From: Oscillospiraceae bacterium
GTDB taxonomy: Bacteria > Bacillota > Clostridia > Oscillospirales > Oscillospiraceae
NCBI GenBank assembly: GCA_015068235.1
Contig: SVKY01000002.1
Location: 1 to 64,000 of the forward strand
Direction of reading: 5' to 3'
Length of the DNA stretch: 64,000 bases
A program made the translations under genes and the position numbers. The notes under the pieces are model-generated. The model was not told where the DNA came from, ran no database searches, and worked only from the letters and a program-made list of their open reading frames with translations. Numbering within the stretch: position 1 is the first letter of the stretch; the number at the start of each line of letters is the position of its first letter. Positions 59,813-64,000 of this stretch are shown piece after piece.

Positions 59813-60538
59813 TTAGAGCAATTCATTCCAAATTGCAAAGATCTCCCGAAGGAACATATTGCAAAAATAAAGCGGATTGCTTGTGCCTGCAGGATAGCCG
59901 AGCATTTCAAGCCCAAGCTCTTTTGCAATCAAGGAAGCTCTGAGCAGATGATATTCCGAAGAAATGACGGCGATTTTTTCAGGCTTTGCCCCCGTTTTTT
60001 CTTCGATCAGTGCCATGCTGAACAGCAGATTTTCATTCGTTGTGTTCGCCTGCTCCTCTTTCCAGAGGCGATCTGCATCGATGCCTGCATCAACCAAATG
60101 CTCATACATGCACTGCGCCTCGGTTATGCTCTCATTTTTGCCCTGACCGCCCGAAAGGATCAGGACCGTATTCGGATATTCCTGTGCATAGTGCAAAGCG
60201 GCATCGATGCGCTCTTTCAGCGATTGGCTGGGAGCTGTGCCGTTGACACCTGCGCCCAAAACCACGGCATATTCTGCCTGTGGCTGCTCGCTGCCTCCCA
60301 TATTCAAGCCAATCCAAATACCCGTTGCGATCATCAGAATGATTCCGGCGCAGAAGCAGACAGAGAAAATGATGCTGAAAATTTTACGTCTGCAAAGATT
60401 CAAAAGTCCGAATGCAAACCGAACAGCACCCAACGCACAAAGCAGCCCGCCCGTAAACTGATAGCCATAGACGAAGAAATAACAGAACAAGCCTGCACCG
60501 AGCAACATCAGAGCAGGAACCCAATATCTTTTTTTCAT
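59813..60538 (-). CDS. YdcF/DUF218 membrane protein
   Basis: A 241-residue protein with two to three N-terminal membrane helices (residues 8-80) and a DUF218 domain: EYAVVLGAGVNGTAPSQSLKERIDAALHYAQEYPNTVLILSGGQG, ITEAQCMYEHLV and NTTENLLFS-like and EYHLLRA motifs. Related SanA/YdcF proteins act in envelope integrity and may bind nucleotide-like ligands. Its start shares one base with the stop of the upstream M42 peptidase gene, so the two are coupled. Confidence 0.83.
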   Translation of the reverse strand: MKKRYWVPALMLLGAGLFCYFFVYGYQFTGGLLCALGAVRFAFGLLNLCRRKIFSIIFSVCFCAGIILMIATGIWIGLNMGGSEQPQAEYAVVLGAGVNGTAPSQSLKERIDAALHYAQEYPNTVLILSGGQGKNESITEAQCMYEHLVDAGIDADRLWKEEQANTTNENLLFSMALIEEKTGAKPEKIAVISSEYHLLRASLIAKELGLEMLGYPAGTSNPLYFCNMFLREIFAIWNELL

Positions 60539-61569
60539 CAGAACAGATATCCCTTCAGAACCCGCAGGGTGTTGAGAACGCCGTCTTTATGGCTGCGCTC
60601 ATAGCCGTGCGAGGCATAGACACCTGCGCCGATCAAGCCGTGACGGATATCATAGCCTGCACTCAACGTTGCCTCAACATCCGAGCCGTAATGCGGATAG
60701 ATGTCCACGGCATAGTCTGCATTTTCCTTCTGCGCCGCTGCAATGAGCTTCTTGACGACCTCGTAGCTATAAGGACCGCCGGAGTCCTTGGCGCAGATGG
60801 AAACCTGACGCTCCGTACACTGCAAGCCGTCTCCCACGCAGCCCATATCTACAGAAATTGCCTCCGTTACGCCTTCGGGAACGCTTGCCGCGCCGCCGTG
60901 ACCGACTTCCTCATAGACCGTGATATGGACATAAACACGGCGTGCAGGTTTTAAGCTATTGTCTGCCAAATATTTGGCAAAGCCAAGCAAAATACCGACC
61001 GAGAGCTTGTCATCCAGGAAACGGCTCTTGATATATCCGCTTTTTGTCACACGGGTGCGAGGCTCAAAGCAGACATAATCGCCCACACTGATGCCTAATT
61101 TTTTGACATCGTCGGCATTTTCCACGCATTCATCCAAAACGACCTCCGTTGTGTCAAAGCTTCTCTTGGCACTGTCATAATCGGAATTGACGTGAATGGA
61201 AGCGTTGCAAAGCTGCAAGGTTCCCTCATACGCACCGTGAAACTTGGTCACAACACGGCAATTTTCCGCCTCGGCATTGTTGGCATTCATGCCGCCGACC
61301 TTGACGATGCGCAATCTGCCGCTGCCCTTGATCTCGGCAACCATGCCGCCGAGCGTATCCGCATGCGCTTCCAAAAGCAGCCCGTCGTTCGCATCCTCAC
61401 CGCCCAAATCGATCAGGATGCCGCCCTTTGTCGTGCGTTTTGCCGCAAAGCCGAGCGCAGAAAATTCCTTCAGCACATATTCCTCCGCCTCGTGCGTATA
61501 CCCCGTGGGGCTGTCGATGGCAAGCAATTCGACTGTTTTTTCCACAGCAAAGTTTACATAATTCTCCAT
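60538..61569 (-). CDS. M42-family aminopeptidase
   Basis: A 343-residue metallopeptidase. LLEAHADTLGGMV near residue 65 (H and D ligands), SRFLDDKLSVG near 175 (bridging D), VYEEVGHGGA near 215 (catalytic E and ligand) and a late SHGYERSHKD histidine are all present, matching the TET/FrvX-type cobalt or zinc aminopeptidases that degrade peptides in the cytoplasm. GGAG precedes ATG 61569. It is the first gene of a two-gene operon with the YdcF-like gene. Confidence 0.9.
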   Translation of the reverse strand: MENYVNFAVEKTVELLAIDSPTGYTHEAEEYVLKEFSALGFAAKRTTKGGILIDLGGEDANDGLLLEAHADTLGGMVAEIKGSGRLRIVKVGGMNANNAEAENCRVVTKFHGAYEGTLQLCNASIHVNSDYDSAKRSFDTTEVVLDECVENADDVKKLGISVGDYVCFEPRTRVTKSGYIKSRFLDDKLSVGILLGFAKYLADNSLKPARRVYVHITVYEEVGHGGAASVPEGVTEAISVDMGCVGDGLQCTERQVSICAKDSGGPYSYEVVKKLIAAAQKENADYAVDIYPHYGSDVEATLSAGYDIRHGLIGAGVYASHGYERSHKDGVLNTLRVLKGYLF

Positions 61570-61632
61570 TGTATATCTCCTTTCAAGCGCTTTTTGGATA
61601 TTATATCATATCTTTTCAAAAAATCATAGCAA

Positions 61633-61666
61633 AAACCACGAGCCGAGCAATTTCGACCCGTGGTTT
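61633..61666 (-). terminator. thrS terminator
   Basis: AAACCACG (61633-61640) pairs with CGTGGTTT (61659-61666); on the minus strand the hairpin continues into TTGC. It starts 15 bases after the thrS stop. Confidence 0.68.
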
Positions 61667-61680
61667 GAATTATATTCTGA

Positions 61681-63471
61681 TTAGTCCTTCTTCTTGGCAG
61701 CGATCTCCATCAGGCACTTTGCAATAAAATCATCGGGAGACATTGCGCCCAGATCCTCACCGCCACGGGTGCGGACGGAAACCGTGCCGTTGTCGATATC
61801 ACGGTCACCGACGACCAGCATATACGGGATCTTCTGCAGCTGCGCCTCACGGATCTTGTAGCCGAGCTTTTCGGAGCGATAGTCGCCCTCGGCACGGATG
61901 CCGACGGCGTCCAACTTCTCCACGAGGTTCCTGGTGTACTCATGCGCACGGTCGGTGATCGGAAGAACCTTGACCTGCGTGGGCATCATCCACAGAGGCA
62001 GTGCGCCTGCATAACGCTCGATCAGGTAAGCCAGCGTACGCTCGTAGCAGCCCAGAGAGGTACGGTGAATGATATACGGACGACGCTTCCTGCCATCGAC
62101 ATCGGTATATTCCATGCCGAACTGCTCCGCCAGAAGCTGGTCAACCTGGATGGTGACGATGGTATCCTCTTTGCCGAATACATTCTTATATTGGATATCG
62201 AGCTTCGGACCGTAGAAGGCAGCCTCGTCAATGCCGATGGTGTAGTCGATGCCGAGATCGTCCAGGATCTTGCCCATGGCGGTCTGTGCCTCATCCCACT
62301 GCTCGGGCGTGCCGATATACTTTGCGGTATTGTTCGGATCCCACTGAGAGAAGCGGAAGGTGCAGTTTTCCAGCATGCCGACGGTTTCCAGGCAATACTT
62401 TGCCAGCTCCAGGCAGCCCTTGAACTCCTCCTCCAGCTGCTCCGGACGGAGGATCAGGTGACCTTCGGAAATGGTGAACTGGCGCACACGGATCAAGCCG
62501 TGCATCTCGCCGGAATCCTCGTTGCGGAACAAGGTGGATGTCTCGCCCAGACGCATGGGCAGATCACGGTAGGAGCGTGCCCGGTTCAAAAATACCTGAT
62601 ACTGGAACGGGCAGGTCATCGGACGCATTGCGAAGCACTCCTTGCCGTCCTCGTCGGGATCGCCCATAACGAACATGCCGTTGCGGTAATGGTCCCAGTG
62701 TCCGGAAATTTTATAAAGATCGCTCTTTGCCATCAGCGGCGTTTTGGTCAAAAGATAGCCACGCTTCTGCTCCTCATCCTCAACCCAGCGCTGCAGGAGC
62801 TGAATGACCCTTGCGCCCTTGGGAAGCAGGATCGGCAAGCCCTGACCGATGACATCAACGGTGGTGAAAAATTCCAGCTCACGACCCAGCTTGTTATGAT
62901 CACGCTTGCGTGCTTCCTCCTGCTGCTTGAGGTATTCCTCCAGCTCGTCTTTGCTCGGGAAGGCAACGCCGTAGATTCTTTGCAGCATCTTGCGGTTGGA
63001 ATCGCCTCTCCAATAAGCGCCGCAGCACTGCGTCAGCTTAAAGCCGTTGTGCTTGATTCTGCCGGTCGTATCGACGTGGGGACCTGCGCACAGATCGGTG
63101 AACTCGCCCTGCGTATAGAACGAGATGACGGCATCCTCGGGAAGATCATTGATCAGCTCGACCTTATAAGGCTCGCCCAGCGCTTCCATGTAAGCGATCG
63201 CCTCTGCGCGGGGCTTCTCACTGCGCTCTAAACGCAGACGCTCCTTGCAGATCTTCTTCATCTCAGCCTCGATGGCATCCAGATGCTCCTGCGTGAAGGA
63301 GAAGTCGGAATCGAAGTCGTAGTAGAAGCCGTTGTCAATGGACGGACCGATGGCAAGCTTCACCTGCGGATACAGGCGCTTGACCGCCTGCGCCATGATG
63401 TGAGAGCAGGTATGCCAATAGGTTTTGCGGTAGGCTTCGTTTTCAAAGGTGTACAGATTTTCTTCGGACAT
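61681..63471 (-). CDS. thrS: Threonyl-tRNA synthetase (no TGS domain)
   Basis: A 596-residue class II synthetase. It opens directly in the editing domain (YWHTCSHIMAQAVKRLYP gives HxxxH near residue 20) and so lacks the N-terminal TGS domain of the 640-residue form. The catalytic core has the zinc cysteine in MRPMTCPFQYQVF, histidine in GEMHGLIRVRQF, and HRTSLGCYERTLAYLIERYAGALP. The anticodon-binding domain occupies the last 100 residues (LPITDRAHEYTRNLVEKLDAVGIRAEGDYRSEKLGYKIREAQ). A Thr T-box leader precedes it. Confidence 0.95.
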   Translation of the reverse strand: MSEENLYTFENEAYRKTYWHTCSHIMAQAVKRLYPQVKLAIGPSIDNGFYYDFDSDFSFTQEHLDAIEAEMKKICKERLRLERSEKPRAEAIAYMEALGEPYKVELINDLPEDAVISFYTQGEFTDLCAGPHVDTTGRIKHNGFKLTQCCGAYWRGDSNRKMLQRIYGVAFPSKDELEEYLKQQEEARKRDHNKLGRELEFFTTVDVIGQGLPILLPKGARVIQLLQRWVEDEEQKRGYLLTKTPLMAKSDLYKISGHWDHYRNGMFVMGDPDEDGKECFAMRPMTCPFQYQVFLNRARSYRDLPMRLGETSTLFRNEDSGEMHGLIRVRQFTISEGHLILRPEQLEEEFKGCLELAKYCLETVGMLENCTFRFSQWDPNNTAKYIGTPEQWDEAQTAMGKILDDLGIDYTIGIDEAAFYGPKLDIQYKNVFGKEDTIVTIQVDQLLAEQFGMEYTDVDGRKRRPYIIHRTSLGCYERTLAYLIERYAGALPLWMMPTQVKVLPITDRAHEYTRNLVEKLDAVGIRAEGDYRSEKLGYKIREAQLQKIPYMLVVGDRDIDNGTVSVRTRGGEDLGAMSPDDFIAKCLMEIAAKKKD

Positions 63472-63501
63472 GATATTTCCTCCTTTTCATGATAAGGGGC
63501 A

Positions 63502-63745
63502 ACAAAAAATCACCCCTGAAAAATCAGGGGTGAGAAAAATCCCACGGTTCCACCCTGCTTGCAGTTTGTTCCAACTGCCGCTCGTTGGCGCAATAACGGG
63601 CGCACCCGTCCCTCCCTACTATGTTCAGGAGGGCAGCTCAAAAGCGGTTTTGCACTATACGGATGCAGGAGCTCGCACCAACCGCTCCCTCTCTGTGCAG
63701 CCGAAAAATAGCACAATTCTTTCTCACAGCCATTTTCACACGCCC
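63502..63745 (-). promoter_or_regulatory. T-box riboswitch (Thr) ahead of thrS
   Basis: On the minus strand: AGAGAGG/GGTGCGAG distal stem-I pair, a CAAA-ACC-GCTT specifier region (ACC, threonine, plus-strand 63646-63648), the ACGGGTGCGCCCGT stem, the T-box core AGGGTGGAACCGTGG (63541-63556 region) and a terminator CACCCCTGA/TCAGGGGTG (63511-63519 and 63524-63532) followed by ATTTTTTG. Uncharged tRNA-Thr would relieve termination and raise thrS expression. Confidence 0.93.
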
Positions 63746-63774
63746 AATATACCACTTTTTTTGTCGATTGTCAA
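63746..63774 (-). promoter_or_regulatory. thrS promoter
   Basis: Minus-strand TTGACA (63769-63774), a 17-base spacer and TATATT (63746-63751), directly ahead of the T-box leader. Confidence 0.78.
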
Positions 63775-63927
63775 ATGGTTTCTTTTTTACGGAATTATGT
63801 TAACTATTTTGTAACCATTACACAAGATATTGTGATAGAAAATAATTTTTCTGTGGCTATCTTGTTCTGAACTTCGATTCCATAATTTTGAAAAAGTTAG
63901 GTATATTCCTTTTTTTGAATAAAAAGC

Positions 63928-63955
63928 TTGACAAATCAATAAAAAATGTTATAAT
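63928..63955 (+). promoter_or_regulatory. Strong plus-strand promoter at the right edge
   Basis: TTGACA (63928-63933), a 16-base spacer and TATAAT (63950-63955) drive rightward transcription of a gene beyond the window. A TGTAA-CCA-TTACA palindrome at 63810-63822 lies upstream, and a related ATTACA...TGTAAT-like pattern follows the -10 box (63963-63985), so an operator pair is possible. Confidence 0.62.
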
Positions 63956-64000
63956 TGTTATACCATTACAATAAAGTTACAATGGTTTCAAACTCAAATC

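Noticed and set aside
61942-63231. A 429-codon open frame on the plus strand
   Set aside because: It is antisense to thrS, whose protein has all class II synthetase motifs; the plus-strand frame lacks a ribosome site and any recognisable motif.
1-64000. CRISPR array or rRNA operon
   Set aside because: No regularly spaced direct repeats and no 16S/23S-like sequence were seen; the interspersed palindromes are scattered singly.

Overview
The window looks like a chromosome segment of an anaerobic, probably gut-associated, spore-forming clostridium (Firmicutes, Oscillospirales-like). Supporting signs are a spoIIID gene, T-box leaders ahead of tyrS and thrS, a LytTR/DUF3021 pair, Wood-Ljungdahl methyl-branch genes and an OLE RNA/oapA/dxs/tlyA/nadK/argR/recN cluster. 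No 16S gene is present, so the species cannot be named.

Bases 1 to about 25,700 are accessory DNA. From the left come a truncated MobC-like gene, an AbiE-type toxin-antitoxin pair with its operator inside the promoter, a hairpin-rich region, a set of GGGGTCA repeats beside a ParM/ParR-like segregation operon, and small integrative-element genes. Next are an ATPase/TOPRIM pair resembling PARIS or OLD-type defence. Then, from 8,255 to 22,337, comes a single-strand operon with a type 4 BREX core (brxP, brxC, pglZ, brxL). It is preceded by an XRE regulator and a 722-residue unknown protein, and followed by a 66-residue zinc-ribbon protein and a cysteine desulfurase. No DNA methyltransferase is present. 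A desulfurase, a PP-loop Fe-S protein and a ferredoxin-like segment together suggest that the self-marking chemistry uses sulfur. TnpV and DUF6809-like genes, a membrane-anchored unknown and a one-motif phospholipase D protein follow. The region ends at tRNA-Val (GAC), whose 3' end faces the accessory side.

From 26,000 to the right edge the content is core-like: lipoproteins, a macro-domain/HTH fusion, a vWA protein, LytTR/DUF3021, an RsmF-type methyltransferase, murA, a TRIC-like channel and spoIIID. A minus-strand block follows with metF, cooC, acsD and a fused acsC-acsE, then a two-component pair. Next are an OmpR/kinase pair with a degenerate HtrA-like protein and a ferritin-like gene. 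The OLE RNA is followed by the oapA-dxs-tlyA-nadK-argR-recN run, and then a reductase and tyrS behind a Tyr T-box. The right end holds an AlgI/AlgJ-like acetylation pair, a MarR regulator, a YdcF protein, an M42 peptidase and thrS behind a Thr T-box.

A family of interspersed palindromic repeats with ends like CAAATTCCGATTTATCG is scattered through the core half, with at least three kinds of interior. I saw none in the accessory half, which fits recent acquisition of that half.
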